Assembly: GCA_014529385.2 (NCBI GenBank)
Contig: CM043949.1
Location: forward strand, 141,460,858-141,524,857
DNA: 64,000 nucleotides
Reading direction: 5' to 3'
Source of the DNA: Adiantum capillus-veneris
Lineage: Eukaryota > Streptophyta > Polypodiopsida > Polypodiales > Pteridaceae
Made by a program: the position numbers and the translations under genes
Shown here: one piece after another, positions 36,915 to 46,263 of the stretch
Numbering within the stretch: the stretch's first letter is position 1
How the letters are laid out: each line of letters starts with the position of its first letter
The notes under the pieces: model-generated
What the model was told of the DNA's origin: nothing
Seen by the model: only the letters and a program-made list of their open reading frames with translations
Database searches by the model: none

Positions 36915-38014
36915 ATCTGTAGCTTGGGGCTCACTCCAACCTCTGCCTAGTGCCCTATAAAAGCAGCCTCTAGTGCTCGATTTTGAGAGCCGACAGTTGC
37001 GACTACTACCGCACAACAATACGTACTTATTATACCGAGCGGTGCAAGCTCTTCATCATCATCTTTATAAAATTTCCTCTCTCGTTCGTGGGGAGAAGAA
37101 GAACACACACTCTCTCTCTCTCTCTACTTGCTTACTACCTTCTCTTCTCTTTTCAAGGTGTGCTTTCTCCAACGACTTTGTGGCATAAACCTCTATGTAG
37201 CTCTCATTATTGCTCTCTTGCAGCAAAGCAAGAAGCCTTTTGACATCTGGTAATCATTCCTAAAGCACGGTAAGAAGCTCTAAAGTCCATAGCCATCATC
37301 TATTTCTCTTTCTACTCCGTTTTCTAAGTAGTTACTCTCTCGATGGTTTCTTTTTCATATACGAGGGCATGTATGGACTTGTTGGATGTGTATGAGGATG
37401 CTTCATACTTGTTTCATCATGTTTAGCACGCTGATTTATGCACATGGTGTGTTTATGGTCACATGTGTACATGAAAAACACTTTCTGTTTCACATCGGTA
37501 GGAACACTATTTTGGTCATATCTCTCAAACCACTATGAATCAGGTCGAACCCTTTAAGCCAGAGATTCAATCATTTAGAACAATTTCTCTTTAGGTGTCA
37601 TATGAAAAATTTTGCAGGAGCAAAGAGTTATGGTAAAAATACAGCTTGCTGCCCACTGCACTTGTGAAAACTTTGGACCCCGTGCTCCTTGAAGAACCAC
37701 TATATACATTCATGGGATAAACAAACCCACTTAACCAAATAAAAAACTTGATTAGACTTGTTGATAAATGTATTTAGGTCTCTAAGATCACTTTTCCATG
37801 TATGGGACTACCTACGTGTGTAGGGATGCTACCGAGGGGGAGTACCATATGACATCGTGAGTTGGATGTGATTCACATATGTTTTATGATTTGTTTTGGT
37901 GAGTTGATTCCAAATGTTCGATGTCCACAAATTGTAATTAAGTATAATATGTGATGCCTACGAGGCTAATTAGAGAAAAAAGGTTTCTAAGATTAAGAGG
38001 CTTTCAATATATTA
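36915..38014. other. Spacer with promoter-like start
   Basis: CCTATAAAAGCAGCC near 36953-36967 is a good TATA box, followed by a pyrimidine-rich leader with CTCTCTCTCTCT near 37109 and a CTCTTGCAG that could be a splice acceptor (37213-37221). It may be the U3/R part of another LTR or a relict promoter. I find no coding region or LTR boundary. The rest to 38014 is AT-rich and unexplained. Confidence 0.3.
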
Positions 38015-40160
38015 CATGTTCATTAGTCCTTTTTCTAGCGGGTAGAGGATCCCTATCTTACCCTACGACATCGTTCCAGAATGGATGACTAATCCATTTG
38101 GTGCTTGACAGCCTAAACTGCCGCAAGCATGTCTGCACATTAGTCCTATCAGACTTTCATAGTAGAGTGACAAACTCTACTTGGTGTTTGGAAGACGTCG
38201 TCTCCACAAACTTGATTCTTAGCATGCATACTACTTAACATTTGTGCACAATAAAGAAAAAGAGAGTCTTATAAGACAAAAACTTCGTTCATTTCAAACA
38301 TTTGTACATTGCCTACTCTAGGGAAGCATTGTAAGCATTGACAAGGTTTGGGTTATCCTTTAATTGTATGCCTTGCATCCATCTAGCATCTTCAAAAGGA
38401 TAATTCTTTAACTTAATAAGATACAGTCAGATAATATTATCTCCTCTTAATACCTTGTCTTCATGTTGGAGAATGGACTCGGACTGTAGCACCTCTTCTT
38501 GGTCCTCGATCTCCGGTGGGTCTTCAATAGTTGGTTCTTGAGGTGGCTCTCTTTTGTAAGGCTTTAGTAGGCTCACATGGAAAGCATTGTGTATGAGCCA
38601 ATGGCTGGGCAACTTGAGTTGCTAGGCCATCTCATTGATTTGTCTAAGAATCTGGAAGGTACCATAATACCTTTTGGCTAACTTAGCATAGTACTTTTGG
38701 TATCCCGTAGGATTCATGCCTGTGGTGTGCCTTAATCGAGCCTTGGGAAATTTAAGCAAGACCCAATCATTTTCTTCAAAGGCTTGGGCTCTTCTGTGCT
38801 TATCAGCAGCAACCTTTTGCCTTTGCTGTGAGATAGAGATAGCATCCTATATCTTTTGGAAAGATTCTTGTAGGTCTCGCTTCCCGTGTACCTTAAGTAG
38901 CAGGGGACTTTTAGATCTTCCCTCAATTACCTCGAAAGGTGCTTTTCCCGTGGAAGTATGTACAGTATTATTGTAGGCATACTCCACTAAGGGTAAGAAC
39001 TTCTCCCATTGTGATCTTTGATCTACTTCTGTTACATAGGCTTTAAGTAGATCAAGAATTGTTAGGTTAGCTATTTCACTTTGGCCATCTGTTTGCGAGT
39101 GATAGGCCGAAGAGAAGTTTAGCCTTGTCCCTAAATTCTCAAAGAGACCCTTCTAGAAATTACTAGTCATTCTAGGATCTCTATCCGACACTATGGACAT
39201 CGGCAAGCCATGGTACTTGAAGATTTGTGATATGAAGAGGGTTGCCATTTGATGGGCTTTGATAGTCTTTTTGACAGGTATAAAATGAGCTTGTTTCCTT
39301 AACATGTCTATTATCGTCCATATTCCCGTATTCCCATGGATAGACTTAGGTAATTCAAAGATAAAATCCATGGATATGCTCTCCCATGGTGAATTAGGGA
39401 TTGGCAAAGGTTGAAGCAATCCAGGTTGCTTCCCTCTATCAAACTTCATCTTTTAGCATACCACACATTGAGAAACATACTCTTGTATGTTTGCTTTCAT
39501 GGTAAGCCAATAGAAATATGTGTCAATCACTTTTAGGGTAGACTGAATCCCTCTATGCCCTGCATAAGGAGGAGCATGAGATTCATAAATTACTTTCTCA
39601 CATAGTGAGTTAGTAACACATAGTCTATTGCCATAGAGAAGATAATCATCTTGTAAAGTAAATGGTTTCTCTTTCTTCCCTAGTGCAAGGGCTGAAATCA
39701 CATCTCTAAAATCGGGATCAATAGCATACTCATCTATCATAGAAGATAGATCATTGTGAGTTGCTATGGAAACCGCATTCACTCTCAGCCGTCTTGAGAG
39801 TGCATCGGCTACTTGATTATGCTTGCCAGCAAGGTGAGCAATATGAAAATGAAATTGGGAAAGGAAATTTTTCCACCTCATTTGTTTGTCCAAGAGCTTG
39901 GTCTGCATCATGAAGTACTCAAGGCTTTGGTAATCTGTCTGTAAGGAGTCCCCAATAAATAGTGCTTCCATGAGTCTAAAGCATGTAGAACTGCAAGGAG
40001 TTGCTTTTTGTATATGCCTAGAGCTTGCTCGACAGGGTCGAGCCTTCGACTTTCATAGGCTATGGCGTGCCCTTCTTGCAGCAAAACAACTCCAAGGCAA
40101 TTACCACAAGCGTCACATTGGAGCTCAAATGGTTTTGAGAGATCTGGCAGTGTAAGCAGT
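38015..40160 (-). pseudogene. Chromovirus pol remnant of element G (RNase H, integrase, chromodomain)
   Basis: Minus-strand copy of the F family. From 40160 leftwards: RNase H (LSKPFELQCDACGNCLGVVL; SRRLDPVEQALGIYKKQLLA), a frameshift near 39950 at WKHYLLG/GDSLQTDYQSLEYF, the integrase zinc domain (HAPPYAGHRGIQ), the integrase core (ESISMDFIFELPKSIHGN; SIVSDRDPRMTSNF), then decayed pieces to the C-terminal chromo-like region (EVLQSESILQHEDKVLRG near 38440-38490). The 3' noncoding part, matching F at about 58130-58420, ends near 38015 with no 3' LTR. Gag, protease and RT are missing. It keeps the RNase H stretch that F has lost, and a Tyr codon where F has its stop. Confidence 0.82.
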
Positions 40161-40422
40161 GCAATGAAGATGGAAGCTTCAAGCACTAAGCAAACACTTA
40201 TATGACACAACATCAATTCCCTCACGGTCTCAGACCCCAAGACCTCACATACCTTCAAAGATGGTGAGAGCTAGTGGGGTATGAGAGTAGATTGAGAGGA
40301 AGAAGGAGTAGTCTGAGAAAGGAGTATATCTCCTCACATAATCACTCATAAAATCTTAGCATAGCTTAGTAATTAGCATGGCAGAGGAGATGAGCATGCA
40401 TTGAAGCTTGGCTCTTGGTTGG
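40161..40422 (-). repeat. LTR fragment of element G
   Basis: Reverse complement of the last third of the F-type LTR (CTACTCTCATACCCCACTAGC, GAAGGTATGTGAGGTCTTGGG, CTTCCATCTTCATTGCACTG). It passes directly into RNase H coding sequence at about 40160, so a deletion has joined LTR to mid-pol. The other end is cut by GP element D at 40423. Confidence 0.75.
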
Positions 40423-40664
40423 TGTGCGCGTCTGTTGCACGTGCCAATGCAAGAAACTTGCCGATACACTGTGTGTGAGCCACAAATGGCTCAAGGGACA
40501 CAACAAGCCTAAACTAGTAAGCTCAAAGATGGCGATGGTGTGTCACTCGCCGCTCTACGCTTCCTGTCGTGGAGGATTCCTCGTCGCGAAGAAGAGGGAG
40601 ATGCCGCTACGCCACGCTCACCCGCCCGCCTCGCCAGCCGTCGTGCCGCGGCAATGCTTGATTG

Positions 40665-40753
<89 letters not shown>

Positions 40754-41061
40754 GCATACACACACACACAAGGAGATGAAGAAGAAGAAGATGGAGATGG
40801 AGCAAGAGCACTCTTCAATTGCACAAATGAGAGAATGAGTGAATTTTAGGTTTAGTTGACTTTTATATGAGCTCGCCCCATTCACACTTGGGCGCCCATG
40901 CTTAGACAACTAATCCCTTGAATGTTCCAATTAGAGTGCGCCTCTCATCGACGATCACTCTTACCCTTTTCCTATTGGACCGACAAGCCCGGTACCTTAC
41001 TCTACCAAATAAATAATACAGCTTCCGTCGTAGGTGATAGGAATGTGCGTGAGGGTTAACA
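40423..41061 (-). repeat. 3' LTR of GP copy D
   Basis: The reverse complement starts TGTTAACCCTCACGCAC and ends GCGCACA. TATAAAA on the minus strand is at 40861-40867. Where copy A has a long TG tract, this copy has a short CACACACA run (on the plus strand) and a (CT)41 tract at about 40668-40750. It belongs with A and B rather than C by sequence. Confidence 0.87.
40668..40750. repeat. (CT)41 microsatellite in LTR of copy D
   Basis: A pure tract equal to the GA run that follows the TG tract in other GP LTRs, much expanded here. Confidence 0.93.
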
Positions 41062-41329
41062 TGCCCCCCTTCCTGATGTAGCTTCCATCCTCGGAAGCTA
41101 TTGAGTTGAAGCTTGTCCATTGAGGTGGAAGAGCATTTGAGATGAGTGTCCTTAGCCTTCTTCACTCTCACTGCAAAATCAAACAACATTGGCACAGTAA
41201 TTGCATTCTCATATACAATTAAAAGTCATATGCAGTTGTAGACAGACAAATTGATTGGTAACAAAAATTTAAACCATTTGTCAGCAATAAACATTAAATT
41301 GCAATATAATCCAACGCATAAACAATTAT
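41062..41329 (-). other. 3' tail of GP copy D, left part
   Basis: Reverse complement of the GP tail just upstream of the 3' LTR (PPT, then the GAAGAAGGCTAAGGACATTC-type region). It is interrupted at 41330 by the 5' LTR of element E; ATTAT at 41325-41329 is one TSD copy. Confidence 0.8.
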
Positions 41330-41519
41330 TGTTGGGATAGAGGCGTTTGTGCCTTGCCCGGCCGCCCAGAGTCTGGCGCCCACTGACTTGTATACCTTAT
41401 ACATAGCATAAGTGTATAGGGGGCTGCTCAATCTTTTGAGTCTCCCCACCCATATCTGTGTGTTGTGTGTCTCCTTCTCTCTCTCACTCTCCGTCTGTGG
41501 TGCTCTCCAATCCCCTTCA
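41330..41519 (+). repeat. 5' LTR of element E
   Basis: TGTTGGGATAGAGGCG to CCCCTTCA. It differs from the 3' LTR by about seven substitutions and two small indels by eye. Confidence 0.88.
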
Positions 41520-41521
41520 AT

Positions 41522-41533
41522 TGGTATCAGAGC
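41522..41533 (+). other. Primer-binding site of element E, tRNA-Met type
   Basis: TGGTATCAGAGC two bases after the 5' LTR end. Confidence 0.88.
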
Positions 41534-42246
41534 GACAGGTGTGGGAGCGTAGATGGATGGCTTCGTGATGAACTCGTCGGCTATGGCGGAGAGGTCATAG
41601 ATCTGAGCAAAGAAATAGAGGAGGCTTGTGGGCAGCCATACAGAGGCTTGCAGTAGAGCTCTCAGGAGCTTCCTAGTGCTCACAGATCAGTCCACAGTTT
41701 CTCTACAGATCAGCCCACTGTGTACAGCATTTTCCCTCTTCTCGCCAAGCTTTGCAACGGCTACATCGGCGCGACATGTTGGAGCTTGGAGCTTCCATAG
41801 ACATGGAAGCATTGTGAGATTGACGTATTCAACTCACGCATCGAGGTGGGAAGTGAGTTTGAGCCTTTTTTCTATGAGCTCAAAGAAGCACAGAAGAAAG
41901 TTGTTCGGTTTTTGGCAGTTTGACAGCAGTCTACTATTTTGCTCATAACTTGAGCTACAAAGCTCCGATTCCAAAACTTTTTGGTTCAAAACGGAGCTAG
42001 CTTCAAGCTCTACGACTTTGTATAAGGAATTGTTTTTTGATTCGGAGTGCAGGTGGGTCTGAAATTAAAAACAAAGAGACTATTTTTCAGGACAGTTTTG
42101 GGCTCTGTTGTTTTCTTTGCTGCAGACAGCTTACCCATGCACACTGCAGGTAGCAGGCACATTTGTAGATGTTACAAGATCGGGTTTGACTCCCAAGTAC
42201 ATGTTGAGTCTAGTACCCCCACAAGTGTTGCCAGTTGTAGTTGAGT
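41534..42246 (+). other. Leader of element E, first part
   Basis: Noncoding leader between PBS and the F insertion. It resumes after F at 60082 and runs to the gag ATG at 60784. Short open frames show no motif. The last five bases (42242-42246, TGAGT) are the left TSD of F. Confidence 0.6.
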
Positions 42247-42710
42247 TGTCATAATAATCAATATCTAATTCTCCTAAATGATTTTCTCATATTAAACTGA
42301 TCATTTAATGTGGGGAAGTGCCAAGGGAGAAAAAGCTAGAATATTGGTTAAGCTAGCAGACCGGCCACAGTAGGGATCCAAAGGAGGGAAAATAGGGATC
42401 CAAAGGGGGGGCCATCTGCAAAAGAGCCATGTGAAACAATGGGCCAAAAAGACTCTAAGGTTCAGCCCATTAAGACTTCCAAAATGCTAAGGTTCCAAAA
42501 TTCAAAGGTTGAGTCCAAAGGTCAACCCTAGGGAAAATTGGATGCTTTGTGTGTGCCCTAAAAGTCTTTGCACATCCCTACATGGGAGGGGGCGAGCCCC
42601 AAAGCTAGGGGATGAGAGAGAAAGCCACACACACACACACAGGCTCCCTTTACACAAAGGGAATGAGGGACACATGTCAGCTCCCTAGGCCAGATGCCCA
42701 CAAGGTGTGC

Positions 42711-43044
42711 CCAATTCCTATTGGAAGACCCTTGAAGTGGACCAATGAGAATTAAGCTAGAGTAAATGTAGTTTAATTAATTTAAAAACATTTAATAAAA
42801 GAAACCAATGAGAAATAAGTCTCCTAGAAGACTATTGGGCAGTCTCCCAAAGGGTCCAATGAGCATTCAGGAGCCCCATGGCTTGCCTGATTCCTATTGG
42901 CCAGGAGACAAAGGGGTCCAATGAGAGTTTTGTTTAATTATTTAATTATCTAAAGCTCTCACAAAAGGGGAAAGGGGGACACATGTCTAAAGGCTATCAC
43001 TTATGCTGCTTAATTCCTATTGGCTTGACCTGGGGAGGTCCAAT
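42711..43044. promoter_or_regulatory. Cluster of ten CCAAT/ATTGG boxes in F LTR
   Basis: CCAAT starts at 42711, 42742, 42805, 42856, 42918 and 43040, and ATTGG at 42720, 42834, 42896 and 43019. Four ATTGG-CCAAT pairs have start-to-start spacing of 22, 22, 22 and 21 bp. About 0.65 such pentamers would be expected by chance in a stretch of this length. CCAAT boxes are bound by NF-Y-type factors; a promoter or enhancer role is inferred. The same block is in the 3' LTR (58948-59281). Confidence 0.55.
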
Positions 43045-43616
43045 GAGGCAAAAGCCAGACCTATTTAGCAGCTAGGGCTCGCCCAAGAGAGGGGGGGGGC
43101 TGATTTTTGCTTGGCATTGACACACACACACACACACTTGACCATGTGTGAAGGAAGAATACTCTATCTCCTCCCAAGCTTTAATGGAGAGCTCATCACC
43201 TACTCCAAGCTTGTGAGATAGAAGCCTACATCAACACTCTCTTGGCATGTGGATGCAAATCCAACCAAGAGCCGAGCTTCAATGAATGCTCATCTTCTCT
43301 ACCAAGCTAATTACTAAGCTAAGCTATGCTAATATGAGTGATTATGTGAGGAGATGTACGTCTTTCTCGTAAGATACTTCTTTTTCCTCTCAATCTACTC
43401 TCATACCCTGCTAGCTCTCACCATCTTCGAAGGTGTGTGAGGTCTTGGGTCTGAGAACGGGGATAATTCAAGTTGTGTTTGATTAAGTGTTTTGCTTGGT
43501 GTATGAAGCTTCCATCTTCATTGTTGCACTAGCTAGTCTTGAAGGAACACAAAGAATTGTATTGTACAATGTCTCTCTTGATGGGAGAAACCATAATACA
43601 AAGCCTTTTGGAGGGG

Positions 43617-43642
43617 GGACCGGCTCCATGCAAATCCGGTCC
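43617..43642. other. 7-bp stem hairpin in F LTR
   Basis: GGACCGG and CCGGTCC flank a 12-base loop. The diverged LTR at 18265-19458 keeps the left arm and all but one base of the right. It lies after the AT-rich part of the LTR, where R/U5 would be expected, so it may act in the RNA. Confidence 0.45.
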
Positions 43643-43840
43643 TCAACTGTTGTCAATAGCTTAATTGCTCTCTCTTTTGAAAGTATTGTCGATGCTATCT
43701 AACTAGGTGTTATGCTTTTTGTTGCTCTCTCCACCCAAGCACTCTTGTAATTTTCGTTAGGAATCTATTCTAATGAAATGCCCACTATGTTCATGCTAAT
43801 TTCCGCTACACATAAGATTTTAGGCCATTAAATGTTACAT

Positions 43841-43852
43841 TGGTATCAGAGC
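43841..43852 (+). other. Primer-binding site of F, tRNA-Met type
   Basis: TGGTATCAGAGC one base after the 5' LTR end. Confidence 0.9.
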
Positions 43853-44256
43853 TCAAGGTTTCTCTTTTCTTGCTCAAGAAGGGAGGTCCTCAAGCTAGCT
43901 ACAAATGGTTGGTATTATTAATTGCCTGTGAGTAAGTAGAATAGGGATTTTTCAGCCTTGCAGTGCGCCTGCCTTTGTGCAGTTAACGGGGCATCACCGT
44001 CGAGAGCTATGGTCTTAATAGTGGAGTCCTACGGGGCTTGCCTATGGCTTAACCACTATTGAGCTATTAGAAGCTTGACAGGAGCCGGTGCTGTCTTGGT
44101 GTCGAAAGACCCTCTCTTCTATTCCTTGCAATTAATGGTATTCGAGCCGCGGGTACAGTAGCTTGAGTGCTTTTTCTAAAGGGGTAAAGAGGAGTAGCAA
44201 CTAGGGCTTGAAGTGCCAAAGTACACCTAAAAAGTTTACACCTAAAAGTTGTTAGA

Positions 44257-44665
44257 ATGGCTGACAATAGTAAAGAGAGTGAAATTAATGTTGATAACTT
44301 TGATTTTGCTCATGAGCAAGCTACTAATGATGCTTCAATGCTTGTTAACTATCTTGTTTCTAGGCTTCAACAAGCCATGGGCAATCCATCTCTCCAAAGT
44401 GAAGTGCAACGGCAGCTCCGTGCTCACGGGATTCTCCAAGCTCATCACCATGACGAGAGAACACCTAGGAAGCCTCCTTGTGAGACTACCAAAAGAGGTC
44501 TCTCTCCGATTCGGGAAGAAGAAGAGAATCCATATGAAGGGCTCAAGAACTTACTTCTTGATGATGCATCTCCTTCCCAAAGGAGAACTCAAGAGCCTCC
44601 ACCGAAGGAACGAGAAAGAAGCGAGTCTCCCGCCACCTCGGCGGAGATGGCTCCACGAAGACGGC
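44257..44665 (+). CDS. Chromovirus F gag-pol, first 136 codons (interrupted)
   Basis: The ATG at 44257 opens a hydrophilic gag N-terminus (MADNSKESEINVDNFDFAHE; later LLLDDASPSQRRTQEPPPKE) that ends at the target site ACGGC (44661-44665), where element C is inserted. The same frame resumes after the second TSD copy at 53639, with codon phase preserved, so the pre-insertion gene was continuous here. The frame that runs on into the C LTR to 44769 is an artefact of the insertion. Confidence 0.85.
44661..44665. repeat. Target-site duplication of element C, left copy
   Basis: ACGGC, identical to 53635-53639 on the other side of C. Confidence 0.93.
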
Positions 44666-45239
44666 TGTTAACCCTCACGGCACACGGACACCCATCACCT
44701 ACGATGGACGCGTATTATGTATTTGGTAGAGTCAGGTACCGGGCTTGTCGGTCCAATAGGGAAAGGTAGAGTGATCGTCGATGAGAGGCGCACTTTAACT
44801 TGGACATTCAAGGGATTAGTTGGTTAAGCATGGGCACCCAAGTGTGAATGGGGTGAGCTCCTATAAAAGCCAACTAAACCTAATTTTTACTCATTCTCTC
44901 ATTTGTGCAATTGAAGAGTGCTCTTGCTCCATCTCCATCTTCTTCTTCTTCACCTCCTTGTGTGTGTGTATGTGAGAGAGAGAGAGAGGGAGAGTGTGTG
45001 TGCGATCGAGCATTACGAAGGCACGACGGCGGCGAAGCGGTTGAGCGCGGCACGACTGCAGCTTCTTCTTCATCGCGGCGAGGAATCCACCACGAAGGCG
45101 AGCGTAGAGCGGTGAGTGACACACCCTTTGTTTTCTTGAGCTTGCTAGTTTAGGCTTGTTGTGTGCTTGGAGCCGTTTGTGGCTCGCATACGGTGTATTG
45201 GCAAGTCCCTTGCTTCGACAGTGCGGCAAGGAGCGCACA
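44666..45239 (+). repeat. 5' LTR of GP copy C
   Basis: TGTTAACCCTCACGGCACA to GAGCGCACA, 574 bp. TATAAAA is at 44862-44868. Only short TG and GA runs occur (about 44959-44998). It differs in sequence from the A/B/D LTRs, marking a separate subfamily. Confidence 0.93.
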
Positions 45240-45243
45240 TTTT

Positions 45244-45261
45244 TGGCGCCGCTGCCGGGGA
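45244..45261 (+). other. Primer-binding site of C, tRNA-Asp type
   Basis: TGGCGCCGCTGCCGGGGA four bases after the LTR; one base differs from the perfect tRNA-Asp match seen in copy B. Confidence 0.88.
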
Positions 45262-45349
45262 TATGCCCTACACTTAGCTCGGTTAGCACTTTACGCTTCC
45301 TTGTGGTGCAATTTCTATCATAGGAAAGGCGGGGAAGGGGTGTGTGGAA

Positions 45350-45640
45350 GATTTCTGTTTTTTGCGTTTTCTGCAATTGCTGTCAAGTTTCAATTTCTGC
45401 TATTGTCTGCGTTTTTTCAATTTCTGCAATTTCTGCATTTTCAAGTTCGGCGTTTTCAATTTCTGCATTTTTTTTGCATTTCTGCGTTTTTTTAATTTTC
45501 TGTAATTTCTGCATTTTCTGCAATTTCTGCGTTTTTTCTGTAATTTCTGCAATTTCTGCGTTTTTTCGTGCAATCTCTGCAATTTTCTGCAATTTCTGTA
45601 TTTTTTGCATATCTGCGTTTTCAATTTCTGTATTATTTGC
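45350..45640. repeat. TTTCTGCAA-type short repeats in C leader
   Basis: About twenty imperfect copies of a 10-12 bp unit (TTTCTGCAA, TTTCTGCGTT) in tandem. Followed by AATAAT and AAATA runs to about 45720. Not present in the leader of copy B. Open frames of both strands here (FCNFC, KLQK) are repeat artefacts. Confidence 0.8.
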
Positions 45641-46263
45641 ATCAAGAAAAAAATAATAATAATAAATTGGGGAAAAAAAAGTTTTTTGAGAAAAAATAAA
45701 TAAATAAATAAATAAATTTTCAAGGAAAAAAAACCGGAAATTAAAAACGCGAGCGAGTGGGCGGCGATATTTTTCAAAAATAAAAAACGTGACTCTTAAA
45801 ACGGACGGGTTGGTTTGTATAAAAGATAGATTGGGATCGGGATCATTTTCCCAAGCCCAAGCCCAAGCCCAGACCCAGGCCTCAGTCCTCAGTCTTATGA
45901 TATATACTAGACTCACTCTTATATATATACCCTACTCCCTCAAGAGAGAATGAGAGCATGTGGGACAAGTCCTCCACTCTCCTCCTTTCTCTTCCCACTT
46001 GCACCCTTAGACTTTCTAGTTTGGGCCTAGTTCCCTACTGAAAATTGACAGTTTTAGGGATTCCGAGGACATAGAGTGACCAAACGGAGGGCTGTAAAGC
46101 ACGGCACGACCCTCTGACCGATACGCTCGTTTTGAGCTATCACACGGCCCATTCCACGACACGCTCTAAAAAATCTAGCAAAAAAACAAACAAAAAACAC
46201 GCTAAAAACTAGTCACAAGGCCTCCTAGAGCAGCTTTTTGACACCTTAAGGTATCAAAAGCAC
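45641..46263 (+). other. Remainder of C leader
   Basis: A-rich and AAATA runs to 45720, then CCCAAG hexamer repeats (45850-45882), TATATATA near 45920-45928 and the conserved hairpin at 46120-46141. No coding content. The region from about 46030 to the gag ATG is the best conserved between B and C. Confidence 0.6.
46120..46141 (+). other. Conserved leader hairpin (copy C)
   Basis: GATACGCTC-GTTTT-GAGCTATC: an 8-bp stem with one bulged C, 122 bases before the gag ATG. The stem is unchanged and the loop changed relative to copy B (9375-9396). Confidence 0.5.

Larger units (their letters stand above)
42247..43839 (+). repeat. 5' LTR of chromovirus F
   Basis: TGTCATAATAATCAATATC to TTAAATGTTACA. 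It contains a cluster of paired ATTGG/CCAAT boxes (42711-43044), a short CA tract (about 43121-43138) and a hairpin with a 7-bp stem (43617-43642). Confidence 0.92.

Noticed and set aside
36983-37243. Possible small host gene
   Set aside because: Low-complexity Leu/Ser-rich product from a CT-rich leader; no domain, and overlapping frames are equally open.
44666-44769. Extension of F gag into the C 5' LTR
   Set aside because: Readthrough into inserted DNA until a chance stop.
45342-45916. Cys/Phe-rich plus-strand and Lys/Gln-rich minus-strand frames, including a WAWAWAW stretch
   Set aside because: Products of the TTTCTGC and CCCAAG repeats in the C leader.
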